From Victivallales bacterium (GTDB taxonomy: Bacteria; Verrucomicrobiota; Lentisphaeria; Victivallales; UBA1829), in the NCBI GenBank assembly GCA_016285335.1, contig JAEEQO010000018.1:1-22429 (forward strand): DNA of 22,429 nucleotides, read 5' to 3'. The notes under the pieces were generated by a model. It was not told the origin of the DNA and searched no databases. It was given only the letters and a program-made list of their open reading frames with translations. The position numbers and the translations under genes were made by a program. Below, piece by piece: positions 15,236 through 22,102 of the stretch; positions within the stretch are counted from its first letter, which is position 1, and each line of letters starts with the position of its first letter.

Positions 15236-16165
15236 GTGAGTGGAAAAACCTGTTTCGTCGCGACCCTGACCCCCGCCCAGATGGACGCGCTCCGGGCAAA
15301 TCTCGAAAGCATTTCCGCGTGGGAGTTCTCGTCCGGGCCGTATATGCTGTTCAAAGCCTCCCGCGAAAAGACGCAGGTCGCCGCCTACCGGTCCGGCAAG
15401 CTCGTCGTCCAGGGCGCGGGGACGCAGGATTTCGTGGAATTCGTGCTGGAGCCGCTGATCGGGCTCACGCCGGACGAGTCGGAGCCGCCGCCCCTGCTGG
15501 AGTTCAGGGACCCCCATGCCGGAATCGACGAGAGCGGAAAGGGCGATTTCTTCGGACCGCTGGTCGTGGCATGCGTGTTCGTGGCGGATGCCGCGACGGC
15601 GGAGGCGCTGGCGAAGGCGGGCGTGCGGGATTCGAAGGCGATCAAGGACGATGCTAAGATCGCCGAACTGGCAGAAAAAGCCAAGACGCTCGTCCGCGGC
15701 AAGTTCGGCGTCGTGGTCATCGGCCCGGAAGCCTACAACCGCACCTACGAATCCATCGGCAACCTCAACCGCTTTCTCGCCTGGGGCCATGCTCGCGCGC
15801 TTGAGAACATGCTCAGATTCGCGCCGGAATGCCGCCACGTGATCTCCGACCAGTTCGGCGACAAACGTCTCGTCGAAAACGCCCTGCTCAAAAACGGGCG
15901 CGCCGTCCGCCTTGAGCAGTTCCCGAAAGGCGAACGCGACGTCGCCGTGGCTGCCGCCTCGATCCTCGCCCGGGCCGAATTCGTGCGGCGTCTGGCGAAG
16001 CTTGAGGAAGAAGCCGGATGCTCCCTGCCGAAAGGCGCGGGAACGCAGGTCGACAAGGTCGCGAAACAGCTTTTCCTGTCCGGCGGCGAACCGCTCCTGC
16101 GGAAGTTCGCAAAGATGCACTTCCGGACCGCACGGAAAGCGATGGGACTGCCCCTCGACGACTGA
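15236..16165 (+). CDS. rnhC: ribonuclease HIII
   Basis: RNase HIII cleaves the RNA strand of RNA-DNA hybrids. From GTG 15236 the protein has 309 residues: an N-terminal TBP-like substrate-binding domain (about 1-80) and a catalytic domain starting GIDESGKGDFFGPL. Likely metal ligands are D98 and E99 in this motif, D205 in ISDQFGD and D235 just before VAVAAASILAR; the RDSK motif includes D132. The GTG start is preferred because it has a Shine-Dalgarno, it gives the usual SGKTCFVATLTPAQ-type N-terminus, and it puts the ligands close to the positions I recall for the Geobacillus enzyme (97, 98, 202, 232). The alternative ATG 15203 adds 11 residues. RNase HIII occurs in a limited set of phyla, so it is a useful taxonomic hint. 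Confidence 0.93.
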   Translation: MSGKTCFVATLTPAQMDALRANLESISAWEFSSGPYMLFKASREKTQVAAYRSGKLVVQGAGTQDFVEFVLEPLIGLTPDESEPPPLLEFRDPHAGIDESGKGDFFGPLVVACVFVADAATAEALAKAGVRDSKAIKDDAKIAELAEKAKTLVRGKFGVVVIGPEAYNRTYESIGNLNRFLAWGHARALENMLRFAPECRHVISDQFGDKRLVENALLKNGRAVRLEQFPKGERDVAVAAASILARAEFVRRLAKLEEEAGCSLPKGAGTQVDKVAKQLFLSGGEPLLRKFAKMHFRTARKAMGLPLDD

Positions 16166-16261
16166 TGCTTCTCCACGTTTTTTCTGTCCCCACCCGATGC
16201 TGCTCAATCGGTGCGGACTCCCGCAAAAAAGCCGGAAAAAGCGGAAGTTCACGCACACACG

Positions 16262-16301
16262 CAAGTTTCAGTTAAATCGAATACCATTTAACTGAAACTT
16301 G
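16262..16301. repeat. perfect 16-bp inverted repeat with 8-nt loop
   Basis: CAAGTTTCAGTTAAAT (16262-16277) and ATTTAACTGAAACTTG (16286-16301) are exact complements around CGAATACC. The arms are AT-rich, unlike the local base composition, and no T-run follows. It could be a mobile-element end, a REP-like hairpin, an operator or an atypical 3' end for rnhC. Confidence 0.85.
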
Positions 16302-16337
16302 ACTGATTCCTGCCTGATTACCAGCCTCGACGACATC

Positions 16338-16466
16338 ATCATTTCTGTCCCCCTCCGCCCATTGTCTTTTCTGTTCCAACCCATCCCATTGTCTTTCTTT
16401 CCCAACCCGCCTGTCGTCGTTTTCTCTTCCCGTGCCCATCGTCTTTTCTGTCCCGACCCGTCTTCC
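16338..16466. repeat. degenerate tandem array, about 26-bp period, pyrimidine-rich
   Basis: Five units share a core like GTCTTTTCTGTCCCnACCC. Anchoring on the GTC gives starts near 16338, 16364, 16391, 16416 and 16441, so the period is 25-27 bp. Units diverge at many positions. A single related copy lies about 150 bp upstream near 16179. On the other strand the core is GGGACAGAAAAGAC. Confidence 0.65.
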
Positions 16467-16503
16467 GCGAAAAACACGAAAAAGATTTGAACGTAAGGCG
16501 CGT

Positions 16504-16517
16504 TTTTTCGCGAAAAA
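16504..16517. promoter_or_regulatory. palindrome TTTTTCGCGAAAAA just upstream of the fba -35 box
   Basis: A perfect 14-bp dyad ending 4 nt before the -35 hexamer. Its right half (CGCGAAAAACA) recurs in direct orientation at 16466-16476, 43 bp upstream. Position and symmetry suit a regulator binding site; no regulator is identified. Confidence 0.35.
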
Positions 16518-16521
16518 CAGA

Positions 16522-16549
16522 TTGCTTTTTCCCCATGCGGTGCTATATT
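16522..16549 (+). promoter_or_regulatory. promoter of the aldolase gene
   Basis: TTGCTT (16522-16527), 16-nt spacer, TATATT (16544-16549), with predicted transcription start near 16556 and a leader of about 40 nt carrying the Shine-Dalgarno AGGAAAGGA. Confidence 0.5.
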
Positions 16550-16596
16550 GATATGATGGATTTCTTTCAACCCTAATCCTAGGAAAGGACAACCGT

Positions 16597-17571
16597 ATGG
16601 TCAACTACAAAGATCTCGGACTGGTCAACACCCGCGACATGTTCAAAAAGGCGATGGCCGGCCACTATGCGATCCCCGCGTTCAACTTCAACAACATGGA
16701 ACAGCTCCAGGCGATCATCGCCGCCTGCTCCGAAGAAGAATCCCCCGTGATCCTTCAGGTCTCCAAGGGCGCCCGCAACTACGCCAACCAGACGCTCCTC
16801 CGCTACCTCGCGCAGGGCGCGGTCGAATACGCCCGTGAGATCGGCGGCGGCAAGGTCATCCCGATCGCCCTCCACCTCGACCACGGCGATTCCTTCGAAC
16901 TCTGCCAGAGCTGCATCGAGTTCGGTTTCTCCTCCGTGATGATCGACGGCTCCTCCAAGTCCTTCGACGACAACGTCGCCCTGACCAAGAAGGTCGTGGA
17001 ATACGCGCATCAGTTCGACGTGACGGTCGAAGGCGAACTCGGCGTCCTCGCCGGCGTCGAAGACGAAGTCAAGGCCGAGCAGCACACCTACACCCGTCCG
17101 GAAGAAGTCCAGGCGTTCCTGAACGGCACCGGCGTCGACTCCCTCGCCATCTCCATCGGCACCAGCCACGGCGCCTACAAGTTCAAACCCGGCACGGATC
17201 CCCGCATCCGCCTCGACATCCTGAAGCAGATCGAAGAGCGCATCCCCGGATTCCCGATCGTCCTCCACGGCTCCTCCTCCGTCCCGCAGGAATACGTGCA
17301 GATGATCAACCAGTACGGCGGCCAGCTGAAGGACGCCATCGGCATCGGCGAAGACCAGCTCCGCGAAGCTTCCAAGTCCGCCGTCTGCAAGATCAACATC
17401 GACTCCGACGGCCGTCTCGCCATGACCGCCGGCGTGCGCAAGGTCCTGATGGAAAAGCCCGCGGAATTCGACCCCCGCAAGTACCTCGGCCCCGCCCGCG
17501 ACATGCTGAAGGAACTCTACAAGCACAAAGTCATCAACGTGCTCGGCTCCGCCCATCACGCGTTCGATTGA
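16597..17571 (+). CDS. fba: class II fructose-1,6-bisphosphate aldolase
   Basis: A zinc enzyme of glycolysis/gluconeogenesis that reversibly splits fructose-1,6-bisphosphate into DHAP and glyceraldehyde-3-phosphate. The 324-residue protein shows HLDHGDSFELC with catalytic D95 and zinc ligand H96, TVEGELG with E147, GTSHGAYKF with H191 and VLHGSSSVP with H224. KINIDSD (265-271) is the substrate phosphate/active-site loop. Tagatose-bisphosphate aldolases are close relatives, but FBP is the default reading. ATG 16597 has a strong Shine-Dalgarno (AGGAAAGGA). The gene is monocistronic, with its own promoter and terminator. Its codons end almost exclusively in C or G, more uniformly than its neighbours, as expected for a highly expressed gene. 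Confidence 0.95.
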   Translation: MVNYKDLGLVNTRDMFKKAMAGHYAIPAFNFNNMEQLQAIIAACSEEESPVILQVSKGARNYANQTLLRYLAQGAVEYAREIGGGKVIPIALHLDHGDSFELCQSCIEFGFSSVMIDGSSKSFDDNVALTKKVVEYAHQFDVTVEGELGVLAGVEDEVKAEQHTYTRPEEVQAFLNGTGVDSLAISIGTSHGAYKFKPGTDPRIRLDILKQIEERIPGFPIVLHGSSSVPQEYVQMINQYGGQLKDAIGIGEDQLREASKSAVCKINIDSDGRLAMTAGVRKVLMEKPAEFDPRKYLGPARDMLKELYKHKVINVLGSAHHAFD

Positions 17572-17596
17572 TTCTCTGCCTGAATCGTTTTTTCGC

Positions 17597-17627
17597 GCCG
17601 CTTCCCTTTCCGGGGGAGCGGCTTTTT
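17597..17627 (+). terminator. rho-independent terminator of fba
   Basis: GCCGCT (17597-17602) pairs with AGCGGC (17617-17622), and the stem continues as TCCC/GGGG with one wobble pair. Five Ts follow (17623-17627). It starts 25 nt after the stop codon. Confidence 0.85.
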
Positions 17628-17663
17628 CTTTGCTTTATTTCCCGCCCGCGCGCACGTTTCTGC

Positions 17664-17691
17664 TTGATTTTTTCATTTTTTATGCTAAAAT
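17664..17691 (+). promoter_or_regulatory. promoter of the TRAP transporter operon
   Basis: TTGATT (17664-17669), 16-nt spacer, TAAAAT (17686-17691), with TGC before the -10 box making it extended. The spacer and flanks are very AT-rich compared with the surroundings. The leader would be about 55 nt. Confidence 0.6.
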
Positions 17692-17751
17692 ATAACAATT
17701 CAAAATGTCATTTTATCACCTTCCTATTGCGAAAGGACGAACTTCCGAATC

Positions 17752-18780
17752 ATGTCTGAGCCTCAAAAAAAACTGAAAACGATGTCGAATCCCCTCTCCT
17801 GGTGGATCCTCAACATTCTGACGACGTGCTTTATCGCCACGGCCATCGCCGCGTTCACGATCCGCTCCGCACGGAACTCCGGCAGCGTCCAGGTGCTCCG
17901 TCTGGGGCACGGCCTTTCCGCAGACCACCCGGTCCATCAGGCCATGCTCCACATGGCGGACCGCCTGAAGGATCTTTCCGGCGGCACAATGCTGCTTCGG
18001 ATCTATCCGGGTGGGCAGATCGGTTCGGAGGACGAATGCTTCAAGCAGGCTCAGAACGCGCAGATCGAGTTCGCGAAGTGTTCCGCCGCCGTGCTTGACG
18101 GCTCCGTGCCGGAGTTTCAGGTTGTCGGCGCGCCGTTCCTGTTCCGCGATTCCGACCACTTCTGGGCCGTGATGAACGGCGAGATCGGCAAATCGCTCCT
18201 GAAGAAGATCGACGGCCTGATGGGCATCTGCTACTTCGACGCCGGCGCCCGCAGCGTTTACACCACGAAGAAGCCCGTGCGTGCCGCCGCCGACATGAAG
18301 GGCCTGAAGATCCGCACGCAGAAGAGCTCCATCGCCATGGAGTCGATGGAGGCGCTCGGATCGTCTCCGACCCCGATTTCCTGGGGCGAACTCTACACTG
18401 CGCTGTCGCAGGGCACCGTGGACGCTGCGGAGAACAACATCCCCAGCTTCGTGACCGGACGCCATTTCGAGGTCTGCAAATACTTCACCTTCACGGAACA
18501 CCAGCGCGTTCCGGACGTGCTCGTGATGAGCAAGAAGATCTGGGATTCGCTTTCGCCGGAGCAGCAGGGCTGGATCGAACAGGCCGCCTCCGAGGCGAAC
18601 GCGTTCCAGCGGGAAGCCTGGCGCAAGTCCGAGGCGGCGAATGAAGAGATCGCGCGCAAGGCGGGCGTCGAATTCATCACGGTGGACCGGACGGCGTTCA
18701 TGGAGCTTTCGAAGCCGATCTACGACGCGTTCCCCAAAGAACTGCGCGAACTGGCCGAACGGATCAAGGAGGTCAAGTGA
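17752..18780 (+). CDS. dctP: TRAP transporter substrate-binding protein
   Basis: The extracytoplasmic binding protein of a tripartite ATP-independent periplasmic transporter; it captures a carboxylate-type ligand and hands it to the DctQM membrane pair. The 342-residue protein begins with a 17-residue polar segment and a hydrophobic stretch (about 18-37). I see no clean signal-peptidase site, so it may stay membrane-anchored. The mature part has RLGHGLSADHPVHQA (50-64), YPGGQIGSEDE, and DMKGLKIRTQ with R188, the Arg that contacts the ligand carboxylate in this family. SPTPISWGELYTALSQGTVDAAENN (205-229) is the family signature. The ligand cannot be named. ATG 17752 has AAAGGA 14 nt upstream, longer than ideal; M11 (17782) has no better site. 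Confidence 0.93.
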   Translation: MSEPQKKLKTMSNPLSWWILNILTTCFIATAIAAFTIRSARNSGSVQVLRLGHGLSADHPVHQAMLHMADRLKDLSGGTMLLRIYPGGQIGSEDECFKQAQNAQIEFAKCSAAVLDGSVPEFQVVGAPFLFRDSDHFWAVMNGEIGKSLLKKIDGLMGICYFDAGARSVYTTKKPVRAAADMKGLKIRTQKSSIAMESMEALGSSPTPISWGELYTALSQGTVDAAENNIPSFVTGRHFEVCKYFTFTEHQRVPDVLVMSKKIWDSLSPEQQGWIEQAASEANAFQREAWRKSEAANEEIARKAGVEFITVDRTAFMELSKPIYDAFPKELRELAERIKEVK

Positions 18781-19271
18781 TGCGGCTTTTTCATAACATC
18801 ATGGTCAAGGCACTGAGCTTCCTGCTGGAAGTCAGCATGGCGCTGCTGGTGCTGGACGTGCTCCTCGGCGTCCTCTCCCGCTACATCCTGGGAGATCAGG
18901 TGTCCTGGACCGAGGAACTCGCCTGCCTCCTGCTCGTGTGGTCCTCCTTTTTCGGCATCGCGCTGGCGTTCAATTCCCGCGCCCACCTCGGCATCGACCT
19001 CATCGTGAACATGATGGGCGACGCTCCGCGCAAGACGGCGGCGACGCTTGCGCACCTCGTGACGCTTGCCTTCACCGTCGTGGCGTTCCTCTACGGCGGA
19101 TGCTTCCTGCTGCACAAGGCTCTGTTCGTCACGCGGAACGTGATGCCCGCGCTTCAGATCCCGGATGCGGTGATGTATCTGCCGATCCCGATCTGCGGGC
19201 TCTTCATCATCTACTTCGAAATCCGCAATTTCGCCGCCGATCTTCGCGGTACGGACGAAAAGGAGGCGTGA
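18780..19271 (+). CDS. dctQ: TRAP transporter small permease
   Basis: The four-helix small membrane subunit of the TRAP transporter (163 residues), which pairs with DctM. Signatures are SWTEELACLLLVW (42-54) after the first helix and the HLGIDLI segment (69-75). Two further helices lie around 90-112 and 131-148. ATG 18780 shares one base with the dctP stop (TGATG) and has AAGGAGG 7 nt upstream; an in-frame GTG at 18777 is possible but less well placed. Overlap with dctP and a 2-nt gap to dctM show a coupled operon. Confidence 0.93.
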   Translation: MRLFHNIMVKALSFLLEVSMALLVLDVLLGVLSRYILGDQVSWTEELACLLLVWSSFFGIALAFNSRAHLGIDLIVNMMGDAPRKTAATLAHLVTLAFTVVAFLYGGCFLLHKALFVTRNVMPALQIPDAVMYLPIPICGLFIIYFEIRNFAADLRGTDEKEA

Positions 19272-19273
19272 CC

Positions 19274-20569
19274 ATGGAAGCTGTAGGACTGATCCTTGCG
19301 CTGATCTTCTTCTCTCTGCTCTTCCTGAACGTTCCGGTCGCCGTGGCGATCGGCTCCGCCACTATGCTCGGCGTGGCGGTCGCGGGCGGCACGTTCCGCC
19401 CCGAGATCATCGTTCCGGAACGCATGATGTTCGGCATCAACTCGTTCCCGCTGCTCGCGATCCCGTTTTTCGTTCTGTCGGGCATCCTGATGGGACGCGG
19501 CGGCATGGCGCGCCGTCTGATCGACTTCGCCTCGGCGCTGGTCGGTCATCTGCCCGGCGGCCTTGCGTACGCCAACACGATCACGTGCATGCTGTTCGGC
19601 TCGATCTCCGGTTCGGCCGGCGCCGCCGTTGCCAGCGTGGGCGGCTTCATGGTCCCGGAAATGGTCGCGAAAGGCTATGACCGGAACTTCTCGACCGCAC
19701 TGACGACCACGTCCGCCACGACCGGGCTCATCATCCCGCCGTCGAACATCATGATCGTTTACGCCGTGGCGGTCGGTTCGGTCTCGATCGCTGCGATGTT
19801 CCTGGCAGGCGTCGTCCCCGGCATCGTGATGGGCTTGTGCATCATCGCGGCCTGCGTGGTCCATGCGATTCGCACGGGCGCCAAGTTCGAACAGCGCGTC
19901 CCGTTCTCCGTCCTCTGGACCTCGTTCCGGCGTGCGGTCCTGAGCCTCTTCCTGATGGTCGTCATCATCGGCGGCATCCTGAAGGGCATTTTCACCGCGA
20001 CCGAGGCCGCCGCCGTCGCCGTGGCATACGCGTTCATCCTGAGCGTGTTCCTGTATAAGGAAGTCAAGTTCAAAGACCTGCCCGGCATCCTGAAGGAGAC
20101 CGGCGTCACGACCGCCGTCGTGATGTTCCTGATCGGCGTCAGTTCCTCCATGAGCTGGATCATGACCGTGGCGGATATACCGGGCACCGTGAGCGCCTGG
20201 ATGATGTCGCTGTCCTCCAGCCCGGTCGTCATCCTGATCTTCATCAACATCCTGCTCCTGGTCGTCGGCGCCTTCATGGATATGACGCCTGCCGTGCTGA
20301 TCTTCACCCCGATCTTCTGGCCCATCGTCCGCGAGTTCGGCATGACCGACATCCAGTTCGGCGTCATGATGATCGCGAACCTGTGCATCGGCCTCTGCAC
20401 CCCGCCCGTCGGCACCTGCCTCTTCATCGGCTGCGGCATCGGCAAGACGTCGATCGCGAAAGTCACCCCGGCAATGATTCCGTTCTGGATCGCCATGGTC
20501 GTTTCGGTGCTGCTGATCTCGTATATCCCGGCGCTTTCGAACTGGCTGCCCTCGCTGCTCGGAAAGTAA
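19274..20569 (+). CDS. dctM: TRAP transporter large permease
   Basis: The large membrane subunit (431 residues, about 11-12 helices) that carries the sodium-coupled transport path. Signatures include FFVLSGILMGRGGMARRLIDFA (65-86), GSISGSAGAAVASVGG (109-124), TSATTGLIIPPSNIMIVYA (146-164) and, near the C-terminus, LCTPPVGTCLFIGCGIG. ATG 19274 follows the dctQ stop by 2 nt and has AGGAGG 7 nt upstream. The open frame continues upstream to 18938, but that is a shadow within dctQ. The operon ends at the terminator at 20597-20634. Confidence 0.95.
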   Translation: MEAVGLILALIFFSLLFLNVPVAVAIGSATMLGVAVAGGTFRPEIIVPERMMFGINSFPLLAIPFFVLSGILMGRGGMARRLIDFASALVGHLPGGLAYANTITCMLFGSISGSAGAAVASVGGFMVPEMVAKGYDRNFSTALTTTSATTGLIIPPSNIMIVYAVAVGSVSIAAMFLAGVVPGIVMGLCIIAACVVHAIRTGAKFEQRVPFSVLWTSFRRAVLSLFLMVVIIGGILKGIFTATEAAAVAVAYAFILSVFLYKEVKFKDLPGILKETGVTTAVVMFLIGVSSSMSWIMTVADIPGTVSAWMMSLSSSPVVILIFINILLLVVGAFMDMTPAVLIFTPIFWPIVREFGMTDIQFGVMMIANLCIGLCTPPVGTCLFIGCGIGKTSIAKVTPAMIPFWIAMVVSVLLISYIPALSNWLPSLLGK

Positions 20570-20596
20570 AAGCCGGTTTCAAAAACGCATTTGCGG

Positions 20597-20634
20597 AAAA
20601 AAGGCTGTCGTCTTTGCGGACGGCAGCCTTTTTT
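20597..20634. terminator. bidirectional terminator between dctM and the convergent reductase gene
   Basis: Two 16-nt arms (20597-20612 and 20619-20634) pair fully apart from one G-T wobble, around loop TTTGCG. The arms begin with six As and end with six Ts, so both strands have a GC stem followed by a T-run. Confidence 0.93.
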
Positions 20635-20662
20635 GAGCTGAAAGGGGAGGGAAAAAGGCGGA

Positions 20663-22102
20663 TCAGGAGCGTTTTCCGACGTGCGGGACGATCCCTTCCT
20701 CGAGGGAGGAGAAGTCGAGGCGGCTGTTCGCCAGCCGCAGACGTTTTGCGAAGACGCATTCGGCGTCCATGAGCTCGCAGTCGCCGTTCGCCTTGTTGCG
20801 GCCGCAGGAACCGTTCGCGAGCCCCTTCGGGCAGGTCTCCGGGCACACGAAATCCGTCTGCGGGAGCCTGCACTGGCTGCATCCGCGGCAGGAGACCACG
20901 AGCTTCTTGGTCAGGCGGCGTTCCCGCGCCGGCAGCTTGTCCGCATTTGCGAAGAGCGTCGCCGCGAGGTTGTGGCGGAAGCGTTCCGACCTGGACGGCG
21001 GGAGGATCCCGGGCGCCAGAGAGAGCTGGTCCGCGGGGAGTTCGGTCTCCAGCATCTTGCCGAAGAGATAGAACTTGTTCGGATACGGCGCCATTTCGAG
21101 GCGGTAGTAGTATTCCTTATAGGCGGCGAGCCAGTCCTGGAACGACTGGAATTCGCGGAACGCCTCGCGGATCTTCTGGAAGACGGTATCGAGGAGGGCG
21201 ACGTTCGTGATGCCCGCGATCTGGACGGCGCTGAACCCGAGCAGGCGCGCCCCGGCGGCGTGGATCTGGATGCGGCGGAGCTGGGCGGCCTCGAACTGCG
21301 CGAACGAATGGTCGCGTTCGGCCTTCAGCAGCGCCTCGAAGTCCGCCGAGATATGGACGCCGTGGAACGCTCCGGCGCAGAGCTGTTCGGCGTTGTCGGG
21401 CGTCAGGAACATGAGCCGCGCCACGGTCGGGATGTTGATCTCGCGGTGGAAGAGGTTCCAGATCAGTTCCTGAAGCTTCTTCATGTCCCAGCCGTACTGG
21501 GCGACCAGGTAGTCCGCACCGTTGGCGAGCTTGCGGAACATCTTGAACGACTGTGCATAGGCGGATTCCGGCGTGTACTGGTAGGGGTTGACGACCGCTC
21601 CGACGGATACCGAGGGGAGTTCCGCTCCGCGGATCGCCTCCAGCATGTTGACGCTTTCCAGGAACACGTGCCTGCGTGTCTGCGCGGCGCTCTCCCCCCG
21701 GACCGCGGCGCCCGTGACCGCGCAGAAGTTCTTGAACCCTTCGGAATGCGCGTGGCGGATGGATTCCAGGATGTCCTTGACCGTATGGTCGCGTCCGTGC
21801 AGATAGAGGATATGGCGGTCGCGGGAGTATTCGCACAGCTCCGTGGCGAACTGCACCATGTCGAGCGCGTACCCGGACGGCGCTTCGTCGATGAACGCGA
21901 TGGATGCCTTCGGCCCTTCCTGCGAGTGGACCAGATATTCGAAATCGCCTGCGCGGCGGACGGCGTCGGCGAGCGGGGTGTCCGCGGATGGCACGGGCAG
22001 TTCCGCGATGAGCTGGAACTCGCCCAGGTCGAAGCGCTGTTTGAACCGGTTCTCGTCGGTCCCGTCAAAATTCATTTCCAGCTGAATGGCTTCCCTGATC
22101 AT
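20663..22102 (-). CDS. methylenetetrahydrofolate reductase-like protein with C-terminal MetV-type cysteine domain
   Basis: A 479-residue protein in two parts. Residues about 28-320 resemble the MetF barrel: LIAELPVP with E34 in the catalytic Glu position, FCAVTGAAVRG (126-136), SVSVGAVVNPYQY (165-177) and GADYLVAQYGWDMKKLQ (195-211). Residues about 395-460 have eight cysteines (C405, C408, C411, C420, C424, C433, C442, C449) with CPKGLANGSCG in the middle, the pattern of the MTHFR C-terminal (MetV-like, zinc/Fe-S) domain. MTHFR reduces methylene-THF to methyl-THF for methionine synthesis or one-carbon flow. Both parts in one chain differ from the separate metF and metV of acetogens, though similar fusions are known. 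ATG 22102 overlaps the upstream hydrolase stop by 4 nt (ATGA). The open frame extends to 22363 only as a shadow. Confidence 0.85.
   Translation of the reverse strand: MIREAIQLEMNFDGTDENRFKQRFDLGEFQLIAELPVPSADTPLADAVRRAGDFEYLVHSQEGPKASIAFIDEAPSGYALDMVQFATELCEYSRDRHILYLHGRDHTVKDILESIRHAHSEGFKNFCAVTGAAVRGESAAQTRRHVFLESVNMLEAIRGAELPSVSVGAVVNPYQYTPESAYAQSFKMFRKLANGADYLVAQYGWDMKKLQELIWNLFHREINIPTVARLMFLTPDNAEQLCAGAFHGVHISADFEALLKAERDHSFAQFEAAQLRRIQIHAAGARLLGFSAVQIAGITNVALLDTVFQKIREAFREFQSFQDWLAAYKEYYYRLEMAPYPNKFYLFGKMLETELPADQLSLAPGILPPSRSERFRHNLAATLFANADKLPARERRLTKKLVVSCRGCSQCRLPQTDFVCPETCPKGLANGSCGRNKANGDCELMDAECVFAKRLRLANSRLDFSSLEEGIVPHVGKRS

Larger units (their letters stand above)
16166..16596. 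other. 431-bp gene-free region with inverted repeat, tandem array and fba promoter
   Basis: No credible gene is present. From left to right it holds a first copy-like motif TTTTTTCTGTCCCCACCC (about 16179-16196), a perfect inverted repeat (16262-16301), a pyrimidine-rich degenerate tandem array (16338-16466), two direct copies of CGCGAAAAACA (16466-16476 and 16509-16519), a TTTTTCGCGAAAAA palindrome, and the fba promoter and Shine-Dalgarno (AGGAAAGGA, 16581-16589). No rnhC terminator with a T-tract is evident. Confidence 0.7.

Noticed and set aside
16338..16466. CRISPR array
   Set aside because: The period is only about 26 bp, the units are degenerate throughout with no conserved repeat and unique spacer alternation, and no cas genes are present. 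The Cas4-like protein at 2286-3290 is far away and linked to uvrB.
16268..16604. Two minus-strand small open frames across the tandem array
   Set aside because: Their products are low-complexity readings of the repeats (GTEKTMG-like strings) in different frames, with no ribosome binding site. They also run over the fba promoter.
18938..19273. Upstream extension of the dctM frame
   Set aside because: It overlaps dctQ in another frame and reads as arginine/histidine-rich shadow. ATG 19274 has an ideal Shine-Dalgarno.
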